In this document: in pieces, positions 46,923-59,431 of the stretch
How positions within the stretch are numbered: the first letter of the stretch is position 1
Layout of the letters: every line of letters begins with the position of its first letter
Source of the DNA: RPQJ01 sp963846885
GTDB taxonomy: Bacteria; Pseudomonadota; Gammaproteobacteria; Steroidobacterales; Steroidobacteraceae
NCBI GenBank assembly: GCA_963846885.1
Contig: CAWJXS010000012.1
Coordinates: forward strand, 62,001 to 126,000
Direction of reading: 5' to 3'
DNA: 64,000 bases
Made by a program: the position numbers and the translations under genes
Notes under the pieces: generated by a model
What the model saw: the letters and a program-made list of their open reading frames with translations, nothing else
The model's database searches: none
Told to the model about the DNA's origin: nothing

Positions 46923-48476
46923 ATGGCACAGAGTCCTTATCAGCAGTTAGAGCAGGAATTCCGCCGTCTCCACGCCTTCCAGGGCGCGGCGAGCCTGCTG
47001 CGGTGGGATTCCGCCGTGATGATGCCGCGCGGCAGTGCCGACGTGCGCGGTGAGCAGCTCGCGGCGCTCGACGAGGAGTGCCATGCACTGCTCACGTCGC
47101 CCAAGGTCTCGCGGCTCATCGACCGCGCCCAGGCCAACCAGGCGCAGCTCGAGGACTGGCAGCTGGCCAACCTGCGTGAAATGCGCCGCGAGCGCGATCA
47201 CGCGATCGCCACGCCCCTCTCGCTGGTGACCCGGCTCGCGCGCGCGACCTCGCTGGCGGAGGTGCGGTGGCTCGAGGCCCGCCAGAACGACAATTTCTCG
47301 CTCTTCGCGCCGCACCTCGAGGAAGTGGTCGCGTTGACGCGCGACAAGGCCCAGGTGCTGTCGAAGGCCCTGGGGCTCGCTCCGTACGACGCCCTGATCG
47401 ACGGCTTCAGCCCGGGCTTCCTGAGCGCCGACATCGACCAGTTGTTCAAGGTCGTGATCCGGCGCCTGCCCAACCTGATCCGCGACGCCATCGAGTTGCA
47501 GGCCGAGCGGCCGCCGCTGCCGATCACGGGCAAGGTCAGCGTGTCCAAGCAGCGCAACCTCGCGCATGAAGTCATGCGCGTCATCGGTTTCCCCTTCGAC
47601 CGGGGCCGCCTCGACGAAAGCAGCCGCGCGTTCACCGAGGGCGTGTGGGGCGACGTGCGCATCGCGACACGCTACGACGTCAACGAGCCCTTCACGGCGC
47701 TCATGGGCGTGCTGCACGAAGTCGGCCAGGCAATGTACGACCTGGGCCTGCCGGCCGAATGGCGCGACCAGCCCGTGGGCCGCGATCGCGGCATGGCGCT
47801 CGAGGAAAGCCAGTCGCTGCTGCTGGAGATGATCATCGGCCGCAGCCGGCCGTTCCTGGCCTGGCTGCGCCCGCTGCTCGACAAGCACTACGGTTGCAAC
47901 GGGCCGGAGTGGGAGGTCGAGAACCTGTACCAGACGCTCACGCGCGTGCGACGCAGTCCGATCCGTGCCGACGCGGACGAACTGACCTATCCCGTGCACA
48001 TCATGCTGCGCTACGACCTGGAGAAGCAGATCTTCGAGGGCACGATGCCCGTCAAGGACCTGCCCGAGGCGTGGCGTTCAGGATTCGATCGCAGGCTCGG
48101 CCTGCGCCCGGCCAGCGATACTGACGGCTGCCTGCAGGACCCGCACTGGGCGCTCGGGCAGTTCGGCTATTTCCCGTCGTACGCGCTGGGTTCGTTCATC
48201 GCGGCGCAGTTGCACGAGACGCTGCGCACGCAGAGCGAGCACTTCGACGCGGAGATCGCGAGCGGCCGCTTCGGTGGTTTGTTCGAGTGGCTGCGCCAGA
48301 ACGTGCACGGCCGCGGCGCCAGTTGCGGCGCCCAGGAGCTCATCAAGGACGCGACGGGCCGCACGCTGTCGGCGGCGCCGTGGCTGCGCTACGCCGAGGC
48401 GAAGTACCTCGAGACCGCGGCGGAAGCCGCCGAGAGTGTGGCAGCTGGAGTGGCCCGCGCCCGCGAACGGGGCTAG
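46923..48476 (+). CDS. M32 carboxypeptidase-family protein with altered zinc site
   Basis: A 517-residue protein recognisable over its whole length as an M32 (Taq/Pfu) carboxypeptidase, including LHEVGQAMYDLGLPAEWRDQPVG and the later ESQSLLLEMIIGRSRPFL. The usual HExxH is HEVGQ (His265, Glu266, Gln269), so one zinc ligand is replaced by Gln; the conserved HESQS is EESQS, keeping the third ligand Glu295 but losing the preceding His. The family removes C-terminal residues. This copy may be inactive, use another metal arrangement or serve as a binding protein. The reading frame is intact. Confidence 0.85.
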   Translation: MAQSPYQQLEQEFRRLHAFQGAASLLRWDSAVMMPRGSADVRGEQLAALDEECHALLTSPKVSRLIDRAQANQAQLEDWQLANLREMRRERDHAIATPLSLVTRLARATSLAEVRWLEARQNDNFSLFAPHLEEVVALTRDKAQVLSKALGLAPYDALIDGFSPGFLSADIDQLFKVVIRRLPNLIRDAIELQAERPPLPITGKVSVSKQRNLAHEVMRVIGFPFDRGRLDESSRAFTEGVWGDVRIATRYDVNEPFTALMGVLHEVGQAMYDLGLPAEWRDQPVGRDRGMALEESQSLLLEMIIGRSRPFLAWLRPLLDKHYGCNGPEWEVENLYQTLTRVRRSPIRADADELTYPVHIMLRYDLEKQIFEGTMPVKDLPEAWRSGFDRRLGLRPASDTDGCLQDPHWALGQFGYFPSYALGSFIAAQLHETLRTQSEHFDAEIASGRFGGLFEWLRQNVHGRGASCGAQELIKDATGRTLSAAPWLRYAEAKYLETAAEAAESVAAGVARARERG

Positions 48477-48493
48477 ACCGGTTCGCGCACTGC

Positions 48494-50733
48494 TCAGGGC
48501 AGGTCGTCGATGCCGAGCCCGGGACCCGTGGCGATCTTCGAGGCTTCGAGTTCGACGGCGATCGCCGAGGCCCTGCGTCGCGCCAGCACGACCGCGCCGC
48601 CAGCATCCATCCAGTCGGCGAAATCGCGCGCCTTGAGCGGCGGCGAGACGTAGTGACCCTGGATTTCGTCGCAGCCCAGCCAGGACACCATCTCCAGCGA
48701 CTCGGCGTCTTCGATGCCCTCGGCCACCGACCGGATCCGCAGCGCCTTGGCCATCGCCACGACTGCCGCCGTCACTCCCTGCGCACCGACGTCGGTGTAC
48801 AGGTCGGCCATCAGTGACCGGTCCAGCTTCACGCAGTCGAACGGCAGGCGACGGATCTGGCCGAGCGACGAAGAGCCGGTGCCGAAGTTATCCATCGAGA
48901 CGCGCACGCCACTGCGCCGCAGCGCCTCGAGCATGCGTCGCGCCGCCGGCGGTGCATGCACGATGCTCGTCTCCGTGATCTCGATCTCGAGTGCCTCCGC
49001 AGGCAGCCGATGCTTGTCGAGTGCCGCCTTGATGCGGTCCGCGAACTGCGGGTGACGCACCTGGCGCGCGGCGACATTGACCGAGACGAAGAAATCGTCC
49101 TCGAAGCGGGTGCGCCAGGCTGCGAGCTGACGGCAGGCCTCGTCGAGCACCCACTCGCCGATCGATTCGATGAGCCCGGTTTCCTCGGCGATCGGCAGGA
49201 ATTCGTCGGGCCCGACCGATCCGAGTTGCGGATGTTCCCAGCGCAGCAGGCATTCGACGCCCGTGATGTCGAGCGTGCCGCTTGCGACCCGCGGCTGGTA
49301 CATCAGGTGCAGTTCGCCACCGTCGACCGCGCGCCGCAACGCCGACTCGATCGCCAGTCGCCTGCGTGAACGCGCGAGCGGCACCGGCGAGAAGAGTTCG
49401 CAGGAGCGGGGTTCGTGCGCCTGCGCGGAGGCGGTGTGCGCGTTGGTCAACCACTGCTCGGCGTCTGCCGTGCTGGCGTCGGCCAGCGCCAGGCCCGCGC
49501 TCACGGCCGGCAGGTACTCGGTACCCAGACTGGTGGGCTGGCCGCTCACGCGCGCCAGCACGGAACCGATGAGCTCCTGCAGGTTCTCGACCGGCTCGCG
49601 GTTCTGGACCAGCAGGGTGAGCACGTCCTCGGACGTGCGACACACGGCAGCGGCGCGGGCATGCAGGTGCAGCGTGCCCTCGGCGCTGGCCGCGGCCATG
49701 TGCTCGCCGATCTGCCGGGCCACTTCGGACAGCACTTTACTGGCGAGGTCGGAGCCGTGTGCCTGCACGATGCGTTCGAGTCCGTGCACACGGAACGCTG
49801 CGACGCACGAGGTGGCCGCAGGTTCGCGATTCTTGAGCGCGAGCGCCAGTTGCTCGAGCAGAAAGAGTCGGTTGGGCAGGCCCGTGGCGCTGTCGAAACT
49901 GGACAGCGTGCGCACGGCGTCTTCGGCTCGCCGCAAGCGGGTCAGGTCCTGCAGCGTGACGAGGACCGTGCGCGCGTGCGCCGACCCGGCGGCCTGGATC
50001 AGTTCCGCCTCCTGGTGGATGTAGAGATCCTTGCCCGTCGCGGTCTTGACGCTGTGTTCGAAACTGAACCGTTCACCTTCGGTGGCGCAGGCGAGAAAGG
50101 CCTGCCGCGCCAGGACCTGCTCGGCGGGATCCAGCATCCTGACGAACGACTCGTAGCGTTCCAGCGGCTGCGCAGTGCGCTCGAGCATCTCGCCGACGAT
50201 GGGCGACATGTCCAGCGTCCTGCCGTCGAGGGTCAGTTCCCAGTGGCCGACGCGCGCGATGCGTTGCGCCAGCAGCAGCTTGGCGCGGCTCGACCACAGG
50301 TCGTCCTGCATGGCGCGGTCGCGCAGCAGGAAGCGCACGCGCTCGACCAGCAGGCGCGGGTTCATGCCCTTCTGGGCGAAATCGCTCGCCCCGGCGGCGA
50401 AGGCTTCGCTGATCGAGACGATGTCGTTGCGTCCCGTCAGCATCAGTATCGGCAGCCGCCGGCCGTCGTCACGCTGACGGATCGCCTGGCAGACCTGGAT
50501 GCCCGACATCTTCGGCATGTTCACGTCGAGAACCACGCAGTCGGGCCGGGTCAGCTCGAACTGGCGGACTGCTTCTTCACCGTCGTTCGCGGTGTGCACC
50601 ACGAACCCGGCGCCACCGAGGGCAGCCTCGGCGAGCAACAGGTGTGCGGGATCGTCGTCCGCGATCAGGATCGTGGTGATGCGGGTCGGATCCATGCGCG
50701 CGCCATCTCCGTCGCGGTTGAGGTCGGTCAGGG

Positions 50734-50737
<4 letters not shown>
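48494..50737 (-). CDS. Response regulator with PAS, degenerate GGDEF and EAL domains
   Basis: A 747-residue protein: receiver domain (ILIADDDPAHLLLAEAAL, phosphoacceptor in DCVVLDVNMPKMSG), a PAS-like middle, a GGDEF domain whose signature is lost (RTSEDV region instead of GGDEF) and a C-terminal EAL domain (ECLLRWEHPQLG, NVAARQ, EITETSI, MDNFGTGSSSLGQI, KLDRSL, AEGIED). The EAL metal site has Cys after the first Glu and Asn for the second Asp of DDFG, so c-di-GMP phosphodiesterase activity may be weak. ATGA overlap with the hybrid kinase stop shows the two form one signalling unit. Confidence 0.87.
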
Positions 50738-53736
<2,999 letters not shown>

Positions 53737-53902
53737 GCCGCCGGGAGTCCAGCGCGCAGCGCGGCGGTGGCGTGCGATACCATGCCGCGTGGACCCGAGG
53801 TGTATTGAATGGTTTGCATCGCAGTAGCGCTGGCGCGAGCGCCTTCCATGGTTGGGCCGGTCTTGCAGTTGACAGAATACGGGTCCGGCCGGCGGTGAAA
53901 CC

Positions 53903-54841
53903 GTGAACCGGCACAAGCATTTGGGCCCCGAAGGGGCTGAAACCGCGGGCACGGCGGCTGGTCCCGTTGCGACGGCGCCCGCCCTGCACGCATCGAACAC
54001 TTTCAAGCGCCTGCAGGCCCGGCTCCGCGGTCTCGTCGGCAAGGCGATCGACGACTTCCGCATGATCGGGGAAGGCGACCGCGTGATGGTCTGCCTGTCG
54101 GGCGGCAAGGACTCGTACACGCTGCTCGACGTGCTGCTTTCGCTGCAACGCAGCGCGCCCGTGCGGTTCGACTTGATCGCGGTGAACCTGGACCAGAAGC
54201 AACCGGGCTTCCCGGAACACGTGTTGCCCGAGTACCTGACGGCGCTCGGGGTGCCGTTCCACGTCATCGAGCAGGACACTTACCGCGTCGTCAAGCGCGT
54301 GATTCCAGAGGGCCGCACGATGTGTGGTCTTTGCTCGCGGTTGCGGCGCGGCGCCCTGTATCGCTACGCGGCTGAAAACGGCATCACCAAGATCGCGCTC
54401 GGCCATCATCGCGACGACATCGTCGAGACGTTGTTCCTGAACCTGTTCTTCGGCGGCAAGCTCAAGACGATGCCACCCAAGCTGCTCTCCGAGGACGCGC
54501 GTCACATCGTGATCCGGCCCCTCGCGTATGTGCCGGCGAGCGAGATCGAGCGTTATGCGCGGGCGCGGCAGTTTCCAATCATTCCCTGCACGCTGTGTGG
54601 TTCGCAGGACCAGCTGCAGCGTGTCACCGTGCGCAGGATGCTCGCCGACTGGGAGCGCGAGCATCCGGGACGCACGGAGACGATCTTCTCGTCCCTGGGC
54701 AACGTCGCGACGTCGCATCTTGCCGATCCGAAGGCGTTCGATTTCGCCGGGCTCGAGGCGCGGCGTGCGGCGGCGTTGGCAGCGCTGCAGTCCGCTGCGG
54801 CCGCAGGTGACGGCGTGCTGCGGGAGCCGTGGGAGGAGTAG
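53903..54841 (+). CDS. ttcA: tRNA 2-thiocytidine biosynthesis protein
   Basis: A 312-residue protein: VMVCLSGGKDSYTLLDVL is the PP-loop ATP motif, and the paired cysteines in TMCGLCSRLRRG and IIPCTLCGSQ hold the Fe-S cluster. TtcA thiolates C32 in certain tRNAs. It starts with GTG, 166 bases from the divergent kinase gene. The N-terminal 30 residues are variable; a start nearer NTFKRLQARLR is possible. The stop codon is 28 bases before the first copy of the hairpin-loop repeat. Confidence 0.93.
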   Translation: MNRHKHLGPEGAETAGTAAGPVATAPALHASNTFKRLQARLRGLVGKAIDDFRMIGEGDRVMVCLSGGKDSYTLLDVLLSLQRSAPVRFDLIAVNLDQKQPGFPEHVLPEYLTALGVPFHVIEQDTYRVVKRVIPEGRTMCGLCSRLRRGALYRYAAENGITKIALGHHRDDIVETLFLNLFFGGKLKTMPPKLLSEDARHIVIRPLAYVPASEIERYARARQFPIIPCTLCGSQDQLQRVTVRRMLADWEREHPGRTETIFSSLGNVATSHLADPKAFDFAGLEARRAAALAALQSAAAAGDGVLREPWEE

Positions 54842-54869
54842 GTCGCCCGTGCGCGCCGACTGCGATGGC

Positions 54870-55276
54870 TTTCCCGAGCTTGGAAAGGCAAACACGCCGG
54901 TCAGTGCAGGCGTGCGATTCGGGGCCTTTTCCCGAGCTTGGAAAGGCAGACACGCGCTCGGGAAAAGGCCCCGAATCGCACGCTGGATACGCCGCGCCTG
55001 AGCTCGTTTTCGGCGCGCCGAAAACGTCGCACGGCGCACGAGTCGGGCCGAGGTGCCGACCGAGTCCGCGGCTAAAGCCCGCGCGCACTGTCTGCGATGC
55101 ACGGCGGGATTTCCGCGGCGCCATCCATGGGCGCATCCTCGACGCAGCGTGCGCCGTGCCATTTTCCGGCGCGCCGGAAAATGCTCAGGCGCGTGACGTC
55201 AGGCGTTCGATCCGGAGTGTCCTGGCGCGCGCGTGTCTGCCTTTCCAAGCGCGACAGGACACTCCGGATCGAACGC
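54870..55276. repeat. Cluster of nested palindromes sharing the conserved hairpin loop (third locus)
   Basis: Between ttcA and the permease (convergent): a partial loop copy at 54878-54898; hairpin C at 54911-54982 with perfect 26-bp arms (core GGGGCCTTTTCCC) and loop CTTGGAAAGGCAGACACGCG; a 22-bp perfect palindrome CGTTTTCGGCGCGCCGAAAA at 55005-55026; a second at 55161-55182 (ATTTTCCGGCGCGCCGGAAA...); and hairpin D at 55203-55276 with perfect 22-bp arms (core GGAGTGTCCTG) and the loop reversed. The two short palindromes share outer flanks GCGCCTGAGC and GCACGGCGCAC. No gene is seen in 54842-55326; the rest is spacer. Confidence 0.88.
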
Positions 55277-55326
55277 CCTGACCGGCCCCATCCCTGATCG
55301 GCTCTGGCTGGCCGATCGGCGACAGG

Positions 55327-56778
55327 TCAGGCCTGCTGCTCGCGGATCCGGGAGTGGCGGTAGCCGTAGAAGAAGTAGATGGCGAAGCCGATGCCCGTCC
55401 AGATTGCCAGCCGGATCCACGTGTCATGCGGCAGGGCCAGCGTCATCGCCAGGCACACGACCACGCCTGCAATCGCTGTGAAGCCTGCAAACGGCACGCG
55501 GAACGGACGCGGCGTGTCCGGCTGCGTGCGACGCAGGACGAGCACGCCCGCGCACACCGCCGTGAAGGCGAGCAGGATGCCGATCGAGATCAGTTCGCCC
55601 AGCACGTCGAGCGGGAACACGCCCGCGAAAAACGCCGCGACGACGCCGGTCACGATGGTGGCCACGTGCGGCGTGCGGTACTTCGGGTGCACCTTCTGCA
55701 TGGCCGGCGGCAGCAGGCCGTCGCGCGACATCGCCATGAAGATGCGCGGCTGGCCCAGCAGCGACATCAGGATCACCGACGTGAGGCCGACGATGGCGCC
55801 GATCTTCACCGGCAGGCCCAGCCATTTGAGCTCGGGGTGCGCGTCGAGCGCCACGGCGACGGGGGCCGCGACGTTCAGCTCGGTGTAGGAGACCATGCCG
55901 GTCATCACGGCCGACATCAGGACGTACAGCGTCGTGGAAATGAGCAGCGCGGCGATGATGCCCCAGGGCACGTCGCGCTGCGGATTGCGGGCTTCCTGCG
56001 CGGTCGTCGCGGCCTGGTCGAAGCCGATGTAGGCAAAGAAGATGATCGCGGCGCCCTGCAACACGCCGCTCATGCCGAAGTGGCCGAAAGTGCCTGCGTT
56101 CTGCGGCAGGTACGGAGTCCAGAGCTGCGGCGAGATGTACTTGATGCCCACGGCGATGAACAGCACGATGATCAGGATCTTGATGATGACCATCACGTTG
56201 TTGACGCGCGTCGACTGCTTCACGCCGACGTAGCAGACCCACGTCAGCAGTGCGACGATGAGCACGGCCGGCACGTTAACGAGTGCCCCCGTCGCTACCA
56301 GGTGATGGTCAGGGCCCTTGCCGAGCGGCGCGTTGGTGAGCGCTGCAGGCAGGTGCACGCCAAACTCGGCGAGCAGGTTGACCACGTACCCGGACCACCC
56401 GACCGCGACCGCCGCGCCCGACATGACGTATTCCAGGGCCAGGTTCCAGCCGACGAACCAGGCGACGCCCTCGCCGAGCGTGGCGTAGGTATAGCTGTAG
56501 GCGCTGCCCGAGATGGGGATCATGGAGGCCAGCTCGGCGTAGCAGAGCGCCGCCAGGCCGCAGCCGATGGCCGCCACGAGGAAGGCCAGGGTGACTGCCG
56601 GGCCGGTATGCTGCGCTGCGACGGTGCCGGTCAGCACGAAAATGCCGCTGCCGATCATCGAGCCGAGGCCCACCGACGTCAGGGCCTGCCGGTTCAGGAT
56701 GCGGTTCAGCTTGGGTCCGTTCTCGATCTCACGATTGATCGCAGCGACCGACTTGCGGGCTGCCAGCTGCTTCAGCAC
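55327..56778 (-). CDS. APC-family amino-acid permease
   Basis: A 483-residue membrane transporter with about 12 hydrophobic segments. TSVGLGSMIGSGIFVLTGTVAAQHTGPAV and GAAIIFFAYIGFDQAATTAQEARNPQRDVP are signature regions of the cationic-amino-acid (CAT/YfnA) branch of the amino acid-polyamine-organocation family. The exact amino acid is not determinable. It is convergent with ttcA and divergent from the phosphatase-ADP-ribosylglycohydrolase gene. Confidence 0.9.
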   Translation of the reverse strand: MLKQLAARKSVAAINREIENGPKLNRILNRQALTSVGLGSMIGSGIFVLTGTVAAQHTGPAVTLAFLVAAIGCGLAALCYAELASMIPISGSAYSYTYATLGEGVAWFVGWNLALEYVMSGAAVAVGWSGYVVNLLAEFGVHLPAALTNAPLGKGPDHHLVATGALVNVPAVLIVALLTWVCYVGVKQSTRVNNVMVIIKILIIVLFIAVGIKYISPQLWTPYLPQNAGTFGHFGMSGVLQGAAIIFFAYIGFDQAATTAQEARNPQRDVPWGIIAALLISTTLYVLMSAVMTGMVSYTELNVAAPVAVALDAHPELKWLGLPVKIGAIVGLTSVILMSLLGQPRIFMAMSRDGLLPPAMQKVHPKYRTPHVATIVTGVVAAFFAGVFPLDVLGELISIGILLAFTAVCAGVLVLRRTQPDTPRPFRVPFAGFTAIAGVVVCLAMTLALPHDTWIRLAIWTGIGFAIYFFYGYRHSRIREQQA

Positions 56779-56849
56779 TGAGTCTCTCCCCTGGAATTTT
56801 GCCGCAGTCTCTCACAGCCGTACCGGCAGTCGCACCCCGTTGCCTTATC

Positions 56850-58397
56850 ATGGCGCCCATGGCACCGCCGTCGTCGTCCGACCCCGCCAACGCGCCCGAC
56901 TGGACCCTGCCGCGGCCCATCGACGCATCCTATTGGGTCGTGCCCGGTCGACTGCTGGTGGGCGAACACCCCGGTTCGCGTTCGCGCGCGCAATCGATGG
57001 AGCGCCTGCGCCGTTTCCTCGAGGCCGGCGTCACTTGCTTCATCGACCTGACAGAACCGCGGGAGATGTCGGGCTACGAGATGCTGCTGCCGTTCGAGAC
57101 GCCCACGGGGCGTCGCGTCGAATACCTGCGCGAGCCGATCATCGACCACGGCGTGCCGGCCGACCGCGAGACCATGGGTCGAATCGTGGCGATGATCGAC
57201 GGCGCGCTCGACACGGGCCATTGCGTCTACCTGCATTGCCGGGCGGGCATCGGGCGCAGCGCGATGGCAGCGGGTTGCTGGCTCGCGGAGCGCAATGCGG
57301 TGGGCGGCGAGGCGGCGCTCGCAGAACTCGCGGACCTCTGGCCACAGTGCGTGCAGTCGCGCTCGTGGCGGAACGTGCCCGAAACGCCCGAGCAGGCGGC
57401 GTTCGTGCGGTCGTGGCAACCGCTGCGACTCACGGGACCGGTCGCCGGACGTGCGCGTCGCACCCAGGCGGCCGGCGCCCAGGCAATCGAGGAGGGTGCC
57501 GGGGCAGCACTGCTGTTGCAGCAACGCATGCGGGGCGCGTGGCACGGCCTGGCCCTCGGCGACGCGCTCAGCCATTCGGACCCGGCAGACACCCAGGCCC
57601 CGCTGGCCTGGACGCAGCACACCGCGCTCACACTGTGCCTGGCGGAGAGCCTGGCCACCTGCAACCGTTGTGATGCTCGTGACCAGATGGAGCGCTACTG
57701 GCGCTGGCTCAAGGACGGCTACTGTGACGCCAGGGGCGAGCCCGGAGAAACCACGGCCTCGGCCGACATCGCGAAGGCGCTGGCAACGTACCGCTGGCGC
57801 GGCCAGCCCATGGCGGGCTCGCACGATCCGAAGGATGTGTCGGCAAATAGCCTGCCGCGGGTGCTCGCCGCCGTGCTCCATGCAGGCAGCGACGTGGCAG
57901 GCGCCATCGCGCTTGCGGCAGAGTGTTCGCGCACCACGCATCAGTCACCCCTGGTCCTCGACGCCTGCCGTCTCTATGCGGCGACGCTCGCCGGTGCGCT
58001 GCGGGGGCAGGCGGCGTCGGCCGTCCTGCAGGACGTGCCTGAACCCGCCGCCGGATGCTTCGGCAACAAGCCGTTGCGCAAGGACGTCCGCAGCGCCTGC
58101 ACCGTGACTGCGGCGGGCAAGGCCAGCGCACTGCCCGAGGTATTGCGTGTCCTCGCGCACGCGCGTCGCATCGTCCACGCGGCACCCGACTTCACCGCGG
58201 CAATCGTCGAGGCGCGCCGTGTCGGCGTCGAGGACGGCTCGCCGCTCGCGGCCATCACTGGAACACTCTACGGCGCGTTGCATGGGTTCGACGCGCTGCC
58301 GGTTGCGGCAGGGGTGCGGCTGGCGGGGCGTGACCAGATCGAGGTTGCCTGCTCGCGCAGCGTGGCACGCGAGGTGGGCGCAGGAGTCGGCGCATGA
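56850..58397 (+). CDS. Dual-specificity phosphatase fused to an ADP-ribosylglycohydrolase-like domain
   Basis: A 515-residue fusion. Residues 20-190 are a dual-specificity/tyrosine phosphatase domain with HCRAGIGRSAMAAG (nucleophile Cys130, Arg136). Residues 205-515 are an ADP-ribosylglycohydrolase-like fold (MRGAWHGLALGDALSHS, TQHTALTLCLAESL, SPLAAITGTLYGALHGF), but the metal-binding Asp residues are largely missing: the usual TDDT is TQHT and DTD near the C-terminus is EDGS. The second domain may be inactive or bind another ligand. Two starts, 56850 and 56859, are possible. It overlaps the metallopeptidase gene by ATGA. Confidence 0.8.
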   Translation: MAPMAPPSSSDPANAPDWTLPRPIDASYWVVPGRLLVGEHPGSRSRAQSMERLRRFLEAGVTCFIDLTEPREMSGYEMLLPFETPTGRRVEYLREPIIDHGVPADRETMGRIVAMIDGALDTGHCVYLHCRAGIGRSAMAAGCWLAERNAVGGEAALAELADLWPQCVQSRSWRNVPETPEQAAFVRSWQPLRLTGPVAGRARRTQAAGAQAIEEGAGAALLLQQRMRGAWHGLALGDALSHSDPADTQAPLAWTQHTALTLCLAESLATCNRCDARDQMERYWRWLKDGYCDARGEPGETTASADIAKALATYRWRGQPMAGSHDPKDVSANSLPRVLAAVLHAGSDVAGAIALAAECSRTTHQSPLVLDACRLYAATLAGALRGQAASAVLQDVPEPAAGCFGNKPLRKDVRSACTVTAAGKASALPEVLRVLAHARRIVHAAPDFTAAIVEARRVGVEDGSPLAAITGTLYGALHGFDALPVAAGVRLAGRDQIEVACSRSVAREVGAGVGA

Positions 58398-59431
58398 AGC
58401 CGCGGCGGCCGCGCCGTCGCGAACCCGCGTGGACGCGTCTCGACGACGAGGCGCTGCTCGACCTGCGGTTCTGCGACCTGCGGCTTTCGCTCGCGAGCGC
58501 GGGGCTGGAAGACGCCGTGCAGCGTCTGTACGAAGAACTGCGCCGCAAGGACATCCGCTTCCGGCCGCATGTCTGGCTCTCCGAGGAATGGTTTTCGCCG
58601 GACGGCATTCCTGGCATCGCGATCCCTTTCTACCTGGCGCATCCCCGGTTGCAACGACTCGAGCGCCGCTTCATGCACGAGGTGGAGGGCGGCAACGACA
58701 AGTGGCTGATGCGCATCCTGCGGCACGAGACCGGGCATGCAATCGACACCGCGTTCCAGTTGCGCCGGCGGAAGTCATGGCGCGACGTGTTCGGCAAGGC
58801 CTCGCGACGTTACCCGTCCCGCTATTACCCGCGGCCCGCCAGCCGGCGATTCGTGCTGCATCTCGGTCACTGGTACGCACAGAGCCACCCCACCGAGGAC
58901 TTCGCCGAAACCTTCGCCGTCTGGCTGCCGCGCGCCTCGCGCTGGCGCAGCCAGTACGCCGGCTGGCCTGCGCTGCGCAAGCTCGAGTACGTCGACGCGA
59001 CGATGCGCGACCTCGAGGGGCGGCGCGCATTGCGCCTGAGCCGCGACGTCATCGAACCGCTCGCCGAGAACACGCGCACGTTGCGCGATCACTATCGGCG
59101 CAAGCAGCGTCGCTACGAGCTCGACGCGGCACGCACTTACGACCGGCGCCTGCTGCGCGTCTTCAGCTCGGCCGAGGACAATCCGGACGGGCTGCACGCC
59201 GGCCGCTTTTTGCGCAAGGTGCAACCGCAGGTCGAGCGACTGATGATCCGCCGTGCGAGAATGCATCCCTACCTGGTGCAGCATGTCCTCAAGATTGCAA
59301 TCCAGCGCGCACGGCGCATGAACCTGAGGCTCAGCCACAACCAGCGCGACACCAAGCGCGAGGTGCTGGTCATGCTCGAGCGCATCATGCTCGACATGCT
59401 GCTGCGCGACCGCGAGAACTACGCCCTATGA
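58394..59431 (+). CDS. Putative zinc metallopeptidase (HETGH, Peptidase_Mx-like)
   Basis: A 345-residue protein without a signal peptide. HETGHAID at residues 111-118 (His111, Glu112, His115) and HPTEDFAETFAVWL (Glu168 or Glu172 as third ligand) form a zincin site. Arg-rich N- and C-termini and SHNQRDTKREVLVMLERIMLDML are conserved in the uncharacterised family. Start and stop overlap the neighbours by ATGA on both sides. The function is unknown; the coupled ATP-grasp ligase suggests an opposing pair of peptide-bond enzymes. Confidence 0.82.
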   Translation: MKPRRPRRREPAWTRLDDEALLDLRFCDLRLSLASAGLEDAVQRLYEELRRKDIRFRPHVWLSEEWFSPDGIPGIAIPFYLAHPRLQRLERRFMHEVEGGNDKWLMRILRHETGHAIDTAFQLRRRKSWRDVFGKASRRYPSRYYPRPASRRFVLHLGHWYAQSHPTEDFAETFAVWLPRASRWRSQYAGWPALRKLEYVDATMRDLEGRRALRLSRDVIEPLAENTRTLRDHYRRKQRRYELDAARTYDRRLLRVFSSAEDNPDGLHAGRFLRKVQPQVERLMIRRARMHPYLVQHVLKIAIQRARRMNLRLSHNQRDTKREVLVMLERIMLDMLLRDRENYAL

